A stretch of 64,000 bases of DNA from Lepeophtheirus salmonis (GCF_016086655.4 NC_052136.2:47422492-47486491); one strand, 5' to 3'; positions 11,440 through 22,905 are shown, numbered from the stretch's first letter. Program-made: numbers and translations. The notes: generated by a model from the sequence alone, not told the origin.

Positions 11440-12060
11440 GAATATATAGTAATACTCCAGCTTGGTCCACTCCTTCTCGAAGGAAGTCTCTATAGACTGT
11501 AAGGTGTAGTGCACACCCTCCCCACCAAATACACCAAGATAGAGTAGTCCAAGAGGTTCACGTCTGGAGAGGAGGGCGGTGACATGTTGAGGTACAAAAG
11601 TCTGCTACGTTGACTTTCAGAAAGGTCTGAGTCTTAGTGGTGCGATGATAGGAAGCTTTCTCTTGAGATAAAACATTGATGTCCTCAAACTTTTTTCTAT
11701 CTGAATGTAATAATTTATTATCCAGAAGATCGATGTAAGCAGCATCTACATTGAACCGCTCCTTTTTCTCCACAAAAATTAGAAGACAAGATTTCACTTG
11801 TTAAGATTTTTTGTACTGATGGCATGTCACACTGATACTGAGATATTGTTGTGATATAATGGATAATCTGCATATTCATAGTGACATCAAATATGATTTT
11901 TTTTCGTTAGAAACAAGCAAAACTTTGCCCGAACTTTTGTTGGCCTTGAGAAAATTTAAAATTTTCTTTACTTTTTTCAACCATTTCGGCTTGCTCTGTT
12001 ACCAAATAAGATGTGCCCTCCTCCCTGATTTTGCACCAATGTCATTCTGTATCGAAAATA
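11440..12060 (-). pseudogene. maT (DD37D-type) transposase relic
   Basis: Reading down the minus strand, 12050-11870 gives KKVKKILNFLKANKSSGK and VLLVSNEKK, aligning to the first-Asp motif (usual FSDEK), so the first catalytic Asp is now Asn. Then 11797-11558 gives VDAAYIDLLDNKLL and LSQEKASYHRTTKTQTFL, where the second Asp (usual QDxAPxH) is Glu. After a +1 frame change near 11560, SPPDVNLLDYSILVYL is the third-Asp block (usual SPDVNPLDYSIW), followed by VCTTPYSL. About 37 residues separate the second and third catalytic positions, as in maT elements. The copy is clearly dead. Terminal repeats were not identified. Confidence 0.75.
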
Positions 12061-13520
12061 ATAATATGTGTACTGCTAGATAAAATTAACACAGTATATA
12101 ATTCAATATTTTTGCAGACGTCATTATTATTTAATATTCATTAAACATTATCAATTAGAAATTTCATTGCATCATTCTGTTCCATTTTTGATAAATACTT
12201 CATTTTAATGCCTTCGATAGTAAGCTTCATTAGATTAGCCTTAATCCACTATTAGTAATTGAGTTGTCATTTTTATCCGGTATTTGCATTGATACATATA
12301 TACGTATTCAATTAACTCTCTCTATTATAACTTTCTTTTTCTTTAATTGAAGAAATTATGGTATAGGTAAAAGTTGTATAAATAAAAATCTAAGTTGTAC
12401 ATGCAATTTATCACCGTTTGCTTAGTATTTGTAAATATTTTACCATCCTCTTATTAACATAAAACTACCCTCCATCATTTAATAAATTGCCCATAATGTA
12501 TATAATTGTCAAAAAATACTATATCCATAAAGTTATGATTTTTTGTAAATCACAAAATTACTCCTAATTCTGTGAGTTTACCATATTATACTTATTCCAA
12601 AAAAACTTTCCAGTATTTTTAATAAATAAACAATCACAAAACTGTCCCACAATTTGTTTCATAGAAAATCTTATCTTTTTTTAAAAATCTAGTATAAATT
12701 GATCGTGCTTAAACAACATACGATACACATTAAAGTTATTTATTTGAAAAACGATTAAATTTTTTTAACAACACCCCTTATAAGAATAAAAAGATCAAAC
12801 AGTAACATCCTTCAAAAATTTAGGGTCAATAACAAAGGTTATGGTTTTTTTTTTTGTTTTGGTTTTTTTCATAAAAAACCAAACTTATTAATATCCTAAG
12901 TTTTGTTGAGCTAACTGATATGTTATATCAGTAATTTAATTCATATATTTGCAATTTTTTTCATTTTTAAGAACTCAAAACTCAGAGTTGGATTAAACTA
13001 TCTATTCAATATTCCATTTCTGAGTAGGACTATTATCAAATATAAAGCACATACCTTCATTGTGATAGCCGTAAATTATAAGCACTGCAATTACATATTA
13101 AATAAGAAGCCAAGTGACATTCTAACATGCAGAAAATGAATTTTACAAAGTATTGAAATAAAAATCATTTCTTGAATAGTAATCGCTGTAATCCATTTTT
13201 AATATTTCGGTAGATTTCAGAGTAATGTCTTTTTTGTTCATTGAGTTATTCTGTTTATTTGTAAATTAGTAATCAGTAGAACCTGCTAATTTGGTTCTCA
13301 AGGGATCGACAAAAATTGGTCCGCTATGAAGGAAATCATCTTTTCCAATGTAATTAAATACTATTTATTATAAAATTTGGGACTTTCATTTATTGTACAG
13401 TTAAGTATTTTCTATATTTCGTATAGCTTACATGCTTCATGTTCAGATAAACAATCTACCCCTAACTACTGCGTTACTCGGCAATAAGTCGAACTGTTCA
13501 ATCCAAAAGTAACTGATGTT
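12061..13520. other. AT-rich intergenic stretch
   Basis: Nothing recognised. The plus-strand ORF at 11859-12083 is antisense to the maT relic. Confidence 0.5.
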
Positions 13521-13539
13521 TTGTTGTACAATGATATAT

Positions 13540-14150
13540 CCCTTTCTACCCCCAATGCCGTGTTACCTCAACAATCCCGGCATCGACTCTTCAAAGAAAT
13601 CCATGAACTTCTACATCGTGTCATTCACACAATTCAGAGCCTGGTAACATTCCTGTTCATTTGCCCTTGCATCAACCAGCATCTTGGAATGTTATCATCC
13701 TGCAGCGAACAGCATGGTCAACCATTTCCACATGCAACTAAAATCTACCTTATACACTCACTCCTGTTGTGACCCATACAGACATACATCCTTCCACTCA
13801 TCAGTCTATCCTCCTCTGAGTTTGGAAATGCTTCTAAGCTCCATCTTACTGGAGAATTCCTTCCCATACTCTTTATAAAGAACCTCCACACACCTCAGGA
13901 CTTCTATGGACGCCTGAAGAAAGGGATGGGAGCGGATAAACTAGTCGAGCCGAGGCAGCCTAAGAATCCAAAGACATCCATCGGTAAAAACCACACAGAT
14001 TTAACACATGTGTTCGTTCGCATTGACTCCATAAGAATACCCTTCCAACTGCCATACAAACCCATTTCTAGTCATATGCCGAGGTCGCAAAACCTTCGGC
14101 CATAAGGACAAGATGGATCACATGTCTATTGACAGCATTCAGTGGGTTAC
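13540..14150 (+). pseudogene. Ty3/Gypsy-type integrase relic
   Basis: Three successive parts of a Gypsy integrase are visible. At 13570-13680, EIHELLHRVIHTIQSLV then FICPCINQ matches the zinc-binding H2C2 region (pattern IHxLSHPGIxATxxLVxxRFVWPGIN). At 13690-13740, YHPAANSMVNHFHMQLKS matches the block holding the third catalytic position, where the usual E-R-F-H is here N-H-F-H, so the Glu is lost. At 14004-14150, THVFVRIDSIRIPFQLPYK and then MDHMSIDSIQ matches the C-terminal chromatin- or DNA-binding tail. Most of the RNase H-like core between the first two blocks is deleted, and there are frameshifts and stops. No LTRs or other pol domains were found nearby. Confidence 0.75.
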
Positions 14151-14257
14151 CTTATAAGTCCTTCTGAGAATATTGGAAATCTTCTTCATTAAAAATATGA
14201 CATCTAACGAGTGTGAGAATTTGTGTAGTTGCAACCAGAATATTGGTTTCTTTATTT

Positions 14258-14345
14258 TCCATTTTTTTTTTTTTTTTTTATTTTCTTTTATTTTTGAGGA
14301 GGGAACATTTATGTATCAAGCGAGTATGTTCATGAAAGACAAATA
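14258..14345 (+). repeat. Poly-T tract and piece of the Helitron-like repeat
   Basis: A T-run of about 20 (ending near 14279) is followed by TTTTTGAGGAGGGAACATTT and ATGTATCAAGCGAG. These resemble TTGAGGAGATAACAAATATG at about 43842 and TTTTGAGGAGAGATCGTC at about 52124, so this is a third, short copy of that repeat body. Confidence 0.4.
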
Positions 14346-14359
14346 ATTTGTGGGGGAAT

Positions 14360-14585
14360 TATAAAATAAAGCCCTTGTTGGGCTTAAAGTAGATTTGCAC
14401 TGATTAAGCATAATCAAACATGAAAATATTACAATTACTCAATTTGGAATGGTCTTTGAATTCTGTAAACATAAAATATGCCTCCTTGTCTAGGAGAGAC
14501 TCAGTATCTAACCTACGCACATTAAGTTCAAGAGAATAATTTCTGCCAAATGTGTTGTTCATTGAGCTAAGTTGCTCCATTTTCA
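14360..14585 (-). repeat. tRNA-derived SINE copy, near full length
   Basis: On the minus strand an A box (TTAGCTCAATGAAC, plus-strand 14557-14570) and a B box (GTAGGTTAGATA, plus-strand 14505-14516) have tRNA-like spacing. The body follows: CAAGGAGGCATATTTTATG, TTCAAAGACCATTCCAAATT, GAGTAATTGTAATA and GCTTAATCAGTGCAAATCTA, all of which align to the plus-strand copy at 15.34-15.53 kb. The 60-codon ORF on this strand is a by-product of the SINE. Confidence 0.7.
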
Positions 14586-14772
14586 ATTTATTTCCTTTCT
14601 TTCCCTCTCACTGCTGCTTGCAGATAATCTAATAACACGTCAGGACTCCTGACAGCTAGGGTGCCCTTCTCTTAAACATTTTTCCAAATGTCAGAGTAAA
14701 CATGTCACTTTTAAGTCTCACTTTTTTAGTTAACGCTGGTCATATTTTTTACAACTCAATAAATAGTCACAC

Positions 14773-14831
14773 TGAAAGGAACAATATCTTTCGATGATGC
14801 TCAACTTGTTGGAGCATGCAGATTCCTTTCA
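14773..14831 (+). other. 59-nt imperfect hairpin
   Basis: A perfect 9-bp outer stem (TGAAAGGAA at 14773-14781 with TTCCTTTCA at 14823-14831) encloses an inner stem of about 8 bp (ATGCTCAA with TTGGAGCAT, one bulge) and a CTTG loop. The middle is asymmetric, with about 10 extra bases on the 5' side. It could be a small structured RNA, a pre-miRNA-like hairpin or the remnant of a palindromic element. No expression evidence is available from sequence. Confidence 0.3.
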
Positions 14832-15340
14832 AACTGCAAATATAAGATAGTTGTTCAACTTGTTATTAATTTTTTGAAATTATGAAGTTTCTGTTAAAAA
14901 TGTAAATAAATACTTACATTCACTTATGATGATATAAGGTCAACGATCAGTATATAATATACAAAATAAATTTGTCCACTGAAAACATGTCCTACTAATT
15001 CAACTATGTGAGATGACTGTTGGTTATAGTATCTACTATTTTGTAGTTAATATGTACATGAGGGTGAGTCTGATGTCTAATAGAATTATATTTTTCCTTA
15101 TTTTTTTCGGAAAACGCTATAATCTTCTTTTTTTTTTTTGGTACTGTGTATGGAAATAATGAACATTTTTGTGCAAGTTTATTAAAATATACTAGTGTTT
15201 ACTTTGAGTAAAAAGCCAATGAAATTTTGGAAATGTGACAAGTTACTATAATAATTAAATTTTTCGGTTCTTGAACTTTTTCAGAAAAAAATTTGTAAAA
15301 TATATTATTAAAAAAAGGAAGATACATTGAATGGAACGAC
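14832..15340. other. AT-rich stretch, nothing recognised
   Basis: No gene or repeat was recognised. Confidence 0.5.
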
Positions 15341-15530
15341 GTAGCTTGGGAGAAATTATTTTATTCAGCTCAATTTGTCAAGGTTCGATACTCAGTCTTT
15401 CCTAGAGAAGGAAGTATACTTAATATATATGGATTCCAAAGATAATTCCTAGGTAAGTGGAATAATTGTAACAGAATAATATTTACTGAAACTTAATCAG
15501 CGCAACTACATCTGACAAATTAAAGCAGTA
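15341..15530 (+). repeat. tRNA-derived SINE copy, full length
   Basis: A box GTAGCTTGGGAG at 15341-15352 and B box GGTTCGATAC at 15382-15391 are followed by the shared body (AGAGAAGGAAGTATACTTAA, GGATTCCAAAGATAATTCC, GGAATAATTGTAAC) and the tail CTTAATCAGCGCAACTACA then TCTGACAAATTAAAG. This is the clearest reference copy of the family in the window, about 190 nt long. Confidence 0.75.
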
Positions 15531-15779
15531 GAAACTAGAAAATTAATTAACTAGACATGCTTCTCACTCATTTTCTAATTCAATAAATTTTTGTTCATCT
15601 TTATTATAACTAATGAGCTAATGTTTTTCAGAGACTATAAGATCGTGTAATTAATTTAAAAATCCGGGAATATACCTAATATATTTCCTCAGGGATTAGA
15701 AAAAAACTAATTAGTAAATCTGATTAATTAGAAACTTGTTATGTTAGGAAGTGAAGGTCATAAAGAAGGATACCAAGTT

Positions 15780-16080
15780 CGTATTAAGTTTGGAGAGGAA
15801 TTGAAAGAATGAATCGCCTCGCCAACTACTTCTTCAAGGCACTTAAGACTATCAGGAGAGCTAGAAGCACAACTTGGATTTGTTTCTTTCACTAGGATCC
15901 CACGCCAACTTCTGACAGAGGGTATGAGAGCCAGGAAGCTCGAAAGGTGCAATAAAATCCTCACCTGGATCAAGGCAAATGAGTAAACTATGAAAATTTT
16001 ATTGCACAAGAAGATTTTCACAGTTGATCAATTCCACATGCACCGGAACGACCACTGTCTTGCAAATTCAAAAGAAGAGG
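15780..16080 (+). pseudogene. Tc1/mariner (maT-like) transposase internal fragment
   Basis: The plus-strand frame reads IPRQLLTEGMRARKLERC, NKILTWIKANE, a stop, then ILLHKKIFTVDQFHMHRN and DHCLANSKEE. This matches the segment from the linker into the first catalytic motif of maT-type transposases (pattern RQLLTExMxARRLERCKKIL, then IFSDEKIFTVDQxxNRRNDR). The first catalytic Asp position (usual SDEK) reads LHKK, so the Asp is gone. The fragment ends abruptly at about 16080, where SINE-tail-like sequence begins. The antisense ORF at 15758-16021 is a shadow. This sequence is distinct from the 17-kb and 22-kb families. Confidence 0.7.
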
Positions 16081-16084
16081 TCTA

Positions 16085-16200
16085 AGGGTTTACTATAAAA
16101 AATATCAGAAAATATCAATTCCTAAGTCAAATGTATGTGTAATTGTTCAAATGGTTACTTATACTTAGTTAGTGTAACTCTATTTGACTAATTAAATTAA
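16085..16200 (+). repeat. SINE tail fragment
   Basis: ATCAATTCCTAAGTCAAATG and AATTGTTCAAATGGTTACTT, followed by GTGTAACTCTATTTGACTAA at 16168-16187, align to the 3' half of the tRNA-SINE family. The promoter head is absent. Confidence 0.5.
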
Positions 16201-17297
16201 TATCAAATAAAAAAATTCAATGGTCATGAAATATTAACACCATTCCTTCAAAATTCAATTTTTTAGCTTCTATATGGATGAAAGTTCCAAAAAAATTATG
16301 TACATACTTCATTAGTTGTATTTTTCATAATAATGTTTTCTTAATTTGTTCATCACACCTATATAAACTATTTTCGAGGGGGATTTTAAATGTTTATCTT
16401 TATTAAATATCATTTTAAAAAATTATTAGGCACATTCAAAAATGTGATTTTATGATTCCTTAATGTAAATCAGTATAGAACAAAGAAAAAAGGGTGAAAT
16501 TAAAGCTTCTTAATGGAATGACTAATACTTAAACACCTACATGCATAAGTCTGAAGACACATGGCAAAGAAAAGTTCATTTTATTTTATCTTTTTCATGC
16601 TTATGGTTTTTGGAGAATTAATGTAAATGTACGGTTATCTTACAAAAGAATGGATTTATTATTTTTCGTCATAAAAAGTATTCATATATGTAAAAAATTA
16701 TATTTTTGCAAAAGATTTACTAAATATTTCTGACACTTAAATTAATTCTTTTCATTATACAAAATTTCAATAATATCATTGAACAAAAAAAGAGTCGTTA
16801 TTTATTTTGCAGTCAAATAAATGATTATTTTAAATATTTGTATATATAGTAATCAACTTCATGAATTATACTACATGGTGATATCACGATGACAAAAGTA
16901 TTGACCGGTTTCAAAATTAATATCGGTATTTCCATACTGTTTGATACATTTTCTACTAAAACTTGTAAACCAAAAATATAGTAAAAGCAAAATTGATTCA
17001 TATTCATAACAGATCTATCAGTCGAATTTTTTTTATGGTAGCCTTTGTGACACCAGCAATCTGCCTTAAAGAGTATCATTGAGGTATCTGATGTATGATG
17101 TAATAACGTAAAAGGAATGAAACACCGTGCCAATTTATATTCGACAAATAAAAATGTAAGATTTAAAAATTTTTTCTTACACCCTCCTTTAGTGAATATA
17201 CTTTTGATATCACATTTTTTTGAACTGGGTAAAAAATAAAGTATAAAAAAAAACGTACTTTACTACATGATATACGGTTTAAAGAGTATTATAATTA
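16201..17297. other. AT-rich stretch with a possible HTH scrap
   Basis: On the minus strand near 17020-17070 a frame reads SLRQIAGVTKATIKKIR, which resembles a transposase helix-turn-helix, but it is isolated and broken. The overlapping 102-codon ORF (16825-17133) is in a different frame and is not considered a gene. Confidence 0.35.
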
Positions 17298-18198
17298 CAG
17301 GGTGCGTGGACAAAATCTGCCGCATTTTAAAGACGACATTACTCCATCAGCTGATGTCTGGTCCGTCTGTGTTTGGTGTTAAAAAAAAATTCCGGATCAT
17401 AGGCTTTAGTTATTGTTTACCACATGTAGTGATAGCATCATTTTAAGTGCCCAAGAAAAGTCATTATGTTTCAATGAGAGAGATAGTAGGTGGGCTGCTA
17501 TTCAGATTATGCTAAGTGATCACATGAAATTAAGCAATATTGACATCTTTGGTCTTCTGTCAATGCCAGTTAGAACGGTCAGAAGTCTCAGGAAGCAGCT
17601 GGAGGAGTCATCGGACCCGTTGGACATTGTTGGCAGGAAGAAGAAGGAGGAGAAGAGCACCAGGATTGCCCGGAACGTCACCTTCATCAACAAGGTCAGG
17701 GACACCATCGACGAGGACCCTCAGCGTTCCATGTGAGCCATGGTAAGTCTGTTGTCAGGGACAGGCCGTGGATGTGGCAGCAGGACTCGGATCCGGCCCT
17801 CAAAACTAAGCGGACGCAAGAATGGCTGAAAAGCAATGCTTTTGCATTCGTACCCTTCTCCTCTTGGCCTCCCTCATTTCCGGATTTGAACCCGTTGGAC
17901 TACTTCATCTGGTCTTACGTGGAGAACATGACCAACCGCTCCTCCCATAACACCAAGCAGTCTCTTATCACCTGCATCAAGGAGAAATTCAGTGAGATAG
18001 AAGCAGTGCAGATTCAGAATGCCTGTTCTCGGTTTCGTAGCCGCATTGAGCGGATTTTGGCCGCAGACAGCGGCTACATTGAATACATAGCTGCTCTATA
18101 TCCTAATAAAGATATTTGTTTTTATTTTATCAATAAATATTATAAAATAAGCTTGTAGTTTGTTTTTTTTAAGCGAGAGATTTTGTCCACGCAACCTG
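17298..18198 (+). mobile_element. maT (DD37D) transposon, internally deleted, TA-flanked
   Basis: A 901-bp element begins CAGGGTGCGTGGACAAAATC and ends with the inverted match (reverse complement CAGGTTGCGTGGACAAAATC). It is flanked by TA on both sides (17296-17297 and 18199-18200), the target duplication of the Tc1/mariner superfamily. The family is the same as 32123-33285. Cut-and-paste transposition would need a full-length copy elsewhere. The well-matched ends suggest it could be mobilised in trans; this is inference. Confidence 0.9.
17466..18158 (+). pseudogene. maT transposase pseudogene (HTH plus DDE tail)
   Basis: The N-terminal part (17469-17733) encodes an HTH region (LSNIDIFGLLSMPVRTVRSL, then RKKKEEKSTRIARN and DEDPQRSM) and ends at a TGA. 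Compared with the 32-kb copy, one extra T directly after the ATG at 17466 puts the start codon out of frame. After about 17743 the sequence jumps to the catalytic C-terminus in another frame: PWMWQQDSDPALKTKRTQEW, then SFPDLNPLDYFIW, ending about 100 residues later. Counting from the D of QQD to the D of PLD gives 37 intervening residues, the DD37D spacing of maT. The central part with the first Asp is deleted. Confidence 0.85.
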
Positions 18199-20249
18199 TA
18201 TATACATTTTGTATCCATGATTTATATTGAGCACTACCACTAGTATCAAATACAGGTGTATGTTACTCACAGTAAAAATATAATCAACATAGCCTATTTA
18301 TTAAAAAAACAAAAAGCTACAGACTGTCAGTCCACTTTGGAGATTTTTTAGTTTGTTCAAGCCCTATCGAATTTGCATAGTATAACTTTAGGTATCTTTC
18401 TTCATGATTAATAGTTTTTAATTATTCTTAATTTATGCCTAATATAAGTACATATTGGTTGTATAAAAAGTTGTGAGGATTTATTTACGTTTACATTCAC
18501 TGGCTGAAATTATTGTCGTAAAATTTAGCAAACATTGTTCAATAAAACGACATTTGTGTTTGATTCCGATGAACCTGATACATCTCTACTTACAAATATA
18601 TGAATTACGAAGAGGAATTGCTAAATTCATAAATATATATACTTATTTAATTTGAGTTTTGCAAATAATTCTAACCTCTTTATGATGAGTTAACCTTGCA
18701 AAATTTCCAAAAGTTTGGTCAGGGTTAATCCTGGTAATGTTCGCTATTATATATACAATGATGATCTAAATTCGAAAAACTCTTGTCTAACAGTATGTAT
18801 GTATATTAATATATATATATAGATATATACCCAAACTATAGTATAGCTAATGTATCATAATTTTGTGCATTAAAGAAGGTCATTAATAATCCGCTACTTT
18901 AATGATATCGTTTACGTACCTTATGCATGAAATATTTGATACTTAATTTTTATGTTAAGTATATTTTTTACAAAAGTATGTATATTCAAAATCAATTAAT
19001 TTTGTGTGAATACGTAGCTGTTATGATCTACTCAGTAAAGTGGTATTTATATGCCTACATATGACGTTAAGTTCATAAAAGAACAATAAAAAACAAAAAT
19101 CAAGAAATTGAAAAATGCCCATATAATTACAGCATATATAAATAGAGCACAACAAATGAAAGACACAGTTCGGTCATTTATAGGGTCTATATTTAAATGT
19201 TTAAGACAAGTTGAGATAGTCAAGAAGAATAATTATTGTTTTTGAGGCCTGCTGTTGACGATATTTCAGGCACTTTATAATATAATAAAAGGTTGTCACA
19301 GGGTACACAGTTGAGTTGATGATAGCCCTGGGGTGTTTAATGTTCAAGCTTGGTTATCAATAGTCGCGCTTTGCGTAGTTTTATGGTATTTGTTTTGATA
19401 TTTTAGCAGTAAAATTGGAACGAAATTATGGCTTACTCTCTTAACCTCTAATATGTAGCCATCAACTCAACGGAAATACTCTCACTATTCATCTTGATGA
19501 AGTCAAACTTTGTCCAAAATTATATGGTGGGACCTGTTTAGTTTAAAACAATCATTTATTTTGTTTGAAAGTAAATTTGTCTAAAATTTTATGACTCTTT
19601 GAAATAAAATAAACCAATTTATAATTATTTCTGAGTACTTTAAGCGTAATTAGCAACACTTCAAATGATTAATTAAAATAATTTTGTTTTTATAAATTGA
19701 CGTTAATTGGTCAAAAAATATAAATGTAATTCCAAACTCAGTTTTCCGACGAATTATTACAACTTGCTCATGTGACGACAGACCACAGAAATATAACAAA
19801 ACATTTCATAGACATACTTTGCTCAATTATTAACATTGTATTCAAATTTCTCGGATTATTAAAGTTACCAGGGAATATCAACTAAAGTTTAAAATCTCCA
19901 TTTGATTTTTGAGAAAGTTAATTTGGAAATGGTATAGCCTTTTTAAAATAAAGTATATCAAGTTTTAATTTCGTATTTCATTGAGACTTTCCATTTTGGC
20001 TACTTTAGAAGCAACTTACTATTGGATCAAATTAATTTTATTGGGAATAGAAATTGACGATAAGTAGTTGAAGAATATAAATGTATTCCGGGTTCAACTT
20101 TTTTTTAAATCAATGTAACTTATTTTTGTGTGGACGGGTCGCAAACTTAAAAGTGGAGACCGAGAACTTGCAATAACATGACTAAATGACCGTAAAATTT
20201 TTTTTTTAAGGAATCAAGAAAAGAACAACTCGAAACTAATTTGTGAAAT
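18199..20249. other. AT-rich stretch, nothing recognised
   Basis: No gene was recognised. A short ACAGACTGTCAGTCCACTTT segment at about 18318 resembles the CAGTCC-type MITE motif seen at 45-55 kb. TA-rich microsatellite-like sequence lies at about 18808-18826. Confidence 0.45.
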
Positions 20250-20640
20250 GTTTAAATAAAGTATTTTGCTATATTTTGCTTAATATGTTCTCCTTCACAA
20301 GCAATAGTCTTTAAGTCAATTTTCGGTGGAATATTGGGCAAAGAGGAAAAGTAAACTATGAAACATAATCCACAAAAAACGATACAGATAGAAGAAAATG
20401 GTTCATAGGGAATTAAGGCATAGATATCAAAAATCAAGCTATTGTTGCTGCAGAAGTTTCGGTTCTTCTTAGCTATATGGGATTGTAATGGACTAATTGA
20501 TATTGTACGCAGGCTAAATGGAGGTGTTAACTGTTCTTGCAACCTTTTCGCCACTCCCTACAGTGCAGAAGAAATTACTCGTGCATTGACTTTTTTAATG
20601 CTGCTGCAAGATATTTACACTTACAGGCCTATGATTTAAA
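20250..20640 (-). pseudogene. Highly decayed maT-like deletion derivative
   Basis: This region parallels the clearer relic at 38470-38930. Shared plus-strand DNA includes TTGCTGCAGAAGTTTCGGTT (20445) against TTGCAGAAGTTTTGG (38718), and GAAGAAATTACTCGTGCATT against GAGGAGATCACACACGTGTT. On the minus strand NFCSNNSLIFDIYALIPY lines up with NFCNGNMADIWPASVWPS of the 38-kb copy. No catalytic residues remain. Assignment rests on this within-window similarity. Confidence 0.45.
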
Positions 20641-21270
20641 AAAAAATCTTATTTATTTTTGTTTAAAAGGGACATTTAGTTGTGTAATTAAAGTAACTGA
20701 AATAAATAGTAATTAAATAAATTAAATTTAGGTCACGTTGAAGTGCTGCCATAATTTATCAAGTAGGAGTAAATGGCCTTCTGCAAAAGAAAAAACAAAA
20801 AAATCGATTTAATGTAGGTATTTTCGTATTCATTCTTGATTTCCTTTTAAAAAATTAAAGAAGGAGATTATTCAATTTATAGAATGTACTCTATTATTTA
20901 ATGTTAATGCCTTCTTAGTACCGACTAAGTAACTATTTACTTCATGAAATAAGGAATAAAAGAATAAGTCATTGTATAATCATCTTAAATAATCATTTAA
21001 ACATGGATATATTTTTCTCCATCTACCCCTCGCCATGTGATAGGCACATAACTTATGCTATGTCGATGATAATATATTATTTATGTGCGTAGTTCAATAT
21101 GTAATCACAGTTTTGATATTAAGATGTACAAATCGTTCCATTAAAAATTTAATCATTGATTTAAAGGTGAGACGGAACAAATGATGAAAATTGTGAGTAT
21201 TTTGAGCCTATTAAAAAACAACAACTGAATATCAATATGTTTACCCTAAAATTTGAAGAATGATTTGCAG
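20641..21270. other. AT-rich stretch, nothing recognised
   Basis: No gene or repeat was recognised. Confidence 0.5.
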
Positions 21271-21617
21271 GAGAGTAGCTTAGCTGTCACGATGTTTCAT
21301 TAGATCAGCTAGAATCAACTGTGTCCAGGGAGGAAGGGAAAAAGGAAATAAACTAGGACATTGGCAACAACTACTCTGATATCGATCCTAACTTCTACTC
21401 CAAGTCCAACAATGACTTACAACTATAACTCCGGAACAAATCATCAAAGTTACTTTTTGATGTTTATGAGAACGCATGAATATTTTATCAGGTTTTGAAT
21501 ATAATTGAATGTATTAAAAAAGAAAGTTTACTACTCAGGAGTTGAATAATAAATACAAATGCTAGGAAAAAGAAAATCAGATTACTAATTTAAAAAAAAA
21601 ATCGGCCCAGCTAAAAA
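21271..21617 (+). repeat. Dispersed 350-bp repeat, copy 1, of coding origin
   Basis: It is a direct repeat of 42099-42445. Both contain AGCTTAGCTGTCA, ACTCCGATATCGATCC (here ACTCTGATATCGATCC), GACTTACAA, ATCAGGTTTT and a GGAAAAAGAAAA-type segment in the same order. In the shared frame the peptides are NYSDIDPNFYSKSNNDLQ and NYSDIDPQFNSESNKDLQ, then a stop in both copies, then LRNKSSKLL / FRNKCSRIL and IFYQVLNII / IFNQVLNLI. The pattern of mostly conservative change suggests descent from a coding segment, perhaps a gag-like or other transposon protein. The family was not recognised. Confidence 0.65.
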
Positions 21618-21799
21618 ATACAAACGATTTATATCACTAATCTGAATATTAAGTAAGAAAAAATTAGCTCATTCTGTTTGTACCAAATCAATTCAATTTG
21701 TTAGTTTGTAACATTTTCCTATGCAAGTACCAAACTATACAAGTTATTTTAAACGTATCCAGCGTTGTCGAATTCTTCTACTCTCGAAGTTGTATTCAA

Positions 21800-22905
21800 A
21801 AAATAGTGTTTTAATTGAAATAGAACGCTGGTCTCGCCTGGAAAATAGCCAAACGGGATGAAAACTTTGCTTTTGCACAGAAAACATATCCGTGTAGACG
21901 GCCCTTAATAAAAAGAGGTTGTTTTAGGAGGTAATTCTTAACCATTTCAAAATGAAATTGATGGTAACAGTGTTTGATAGGATGAATGACGGTGGAGTTT
22001 TTATATGCAACCGATTCAGATCGATCTTGTTCACAATACCAAATTAGATATCTCCAAAATAAATCGTTTCTGTCTTGAACCGGCTCATAATTTCTGGACT
22101 GAATCCCAGCACTAGTGCAATAAGCATATACCATATGGGCTACACTATACCTGTCGGCACCTCTCCTTTGGCTAAAAGAAAATGGGAGCATGTCATTCCT
22201 CCCAATGACTCCAAGAGTCATGATGCTGGTCGGAAACTTGGTTTTAAAGACGTGGGGGATATTAGCTCTCACTGTGTCCAACCATCTGTCGTTATTGATA
22301 CTGTGGAATATGTCGACAGTCCATTGTTTCTAATCCGAATAAACGATATTCGGTCACCATGGCACTTGAAATCGGTTAGCAATTTTCTTTTATGGACAGC
22401 CAAAATGACCTTCATTTTGTCTTTAAGGATATGTATTCTGTAGATGCGGTATAATTTCATTCTCATGTTAGTGTTGTTAGAGACTGTTGCATGGCTTACT
22501 TGGCGCTTTTTAGCAAGAGCGTTAATTGGAGTCTCTAGAGATAACTTCAAGGAACGTTTTAGGCTTACGAGGAATATATTAGTGCGTTTTTTATCACTCC
22601 TGGACTTGTGAGTTTTTTCTCTCCTTTAGCCTCTGTTCCTTTCAAGGGGTTTTAGAGGTCTTAAACTGTGGTCTTTGGATATCTGAGCATCTTCTTGATG
22701 TATTTTGGGCTGGGTCTCGCAAATTCGATGATGGTGTTCCTCAGGGGTTCCTAAATCATAAATACTTGTCTTGAATTAAAAGTTAAGCAACTAACTTAAG
22801 GCTAAGGCTCAACCTCTCCTTTAGAATTGATACAATCATGTTAAATGATTTCTGTATTGTTCAGGATGAAGTTGAAGATGGTTTAGATTTACCTGAAACA
22901 CCCTG
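21800..22905 (-). mobile_element. maT-like transposon relic with one terminal repeat
   Basis: Read on the minus strand, it begins after TA (22906-22907) with CAGGGTGTTTCAGGTAAATC, a typical maT/Tc1-mariner terminus. Conserved transposase blocks follow in broken frames: KSRSDKKRTNIFLVSLKRSL, then NALAKKRQVSHATVSN, then the first-Asp block VYSD-stop-KQWTVDIFHSINN (Asp present, followed by a stop), then RANIPHVFKTKFPTSIMTLG. The second and third catalytic blocks are not recognisable beyond about 22100. The other terminal repeat was not found, so the left limit is approximate. The terminal sequence and protein differ from the 17/32-kb family. Confidence 0.75.
22018..22092 (-). repeat. 75-bp segment duplicated at 23788-23862
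   Basis: On the plus strand, the key matches are GATCTTGTTCACAATACC here and CTTGTTCACAGTACC in the other copy, then AATTAGATATCTCCAAAATA against AATTAGATGTCTCCAAAATA, then AATCGTTT and AACCGGCTCA. The segment lies inside the maT-like relic, which suggests that 23788-23862 is a shard of the same family. Confidence 0.7.

Noticed and set aside
16825..17133. 102-codon minus-strand ORF, one of the longer non-transposon ORFs
   Set aside because: No recognised motif in this frame. A transposase-HTH-like peptide appears in another frame of the same strand, suggesting a decayed transposon instead.
22075..22443. 122-codon plus-strand ORF
   Set aside because: Antisense shadow of the maT-like transposase relic on the minus strand. 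The same reasoning removes 17520-17708, 32340-32627, 38650-38901, 58851-59117, 59229-59483, 63008-63256 and 15758-16021.
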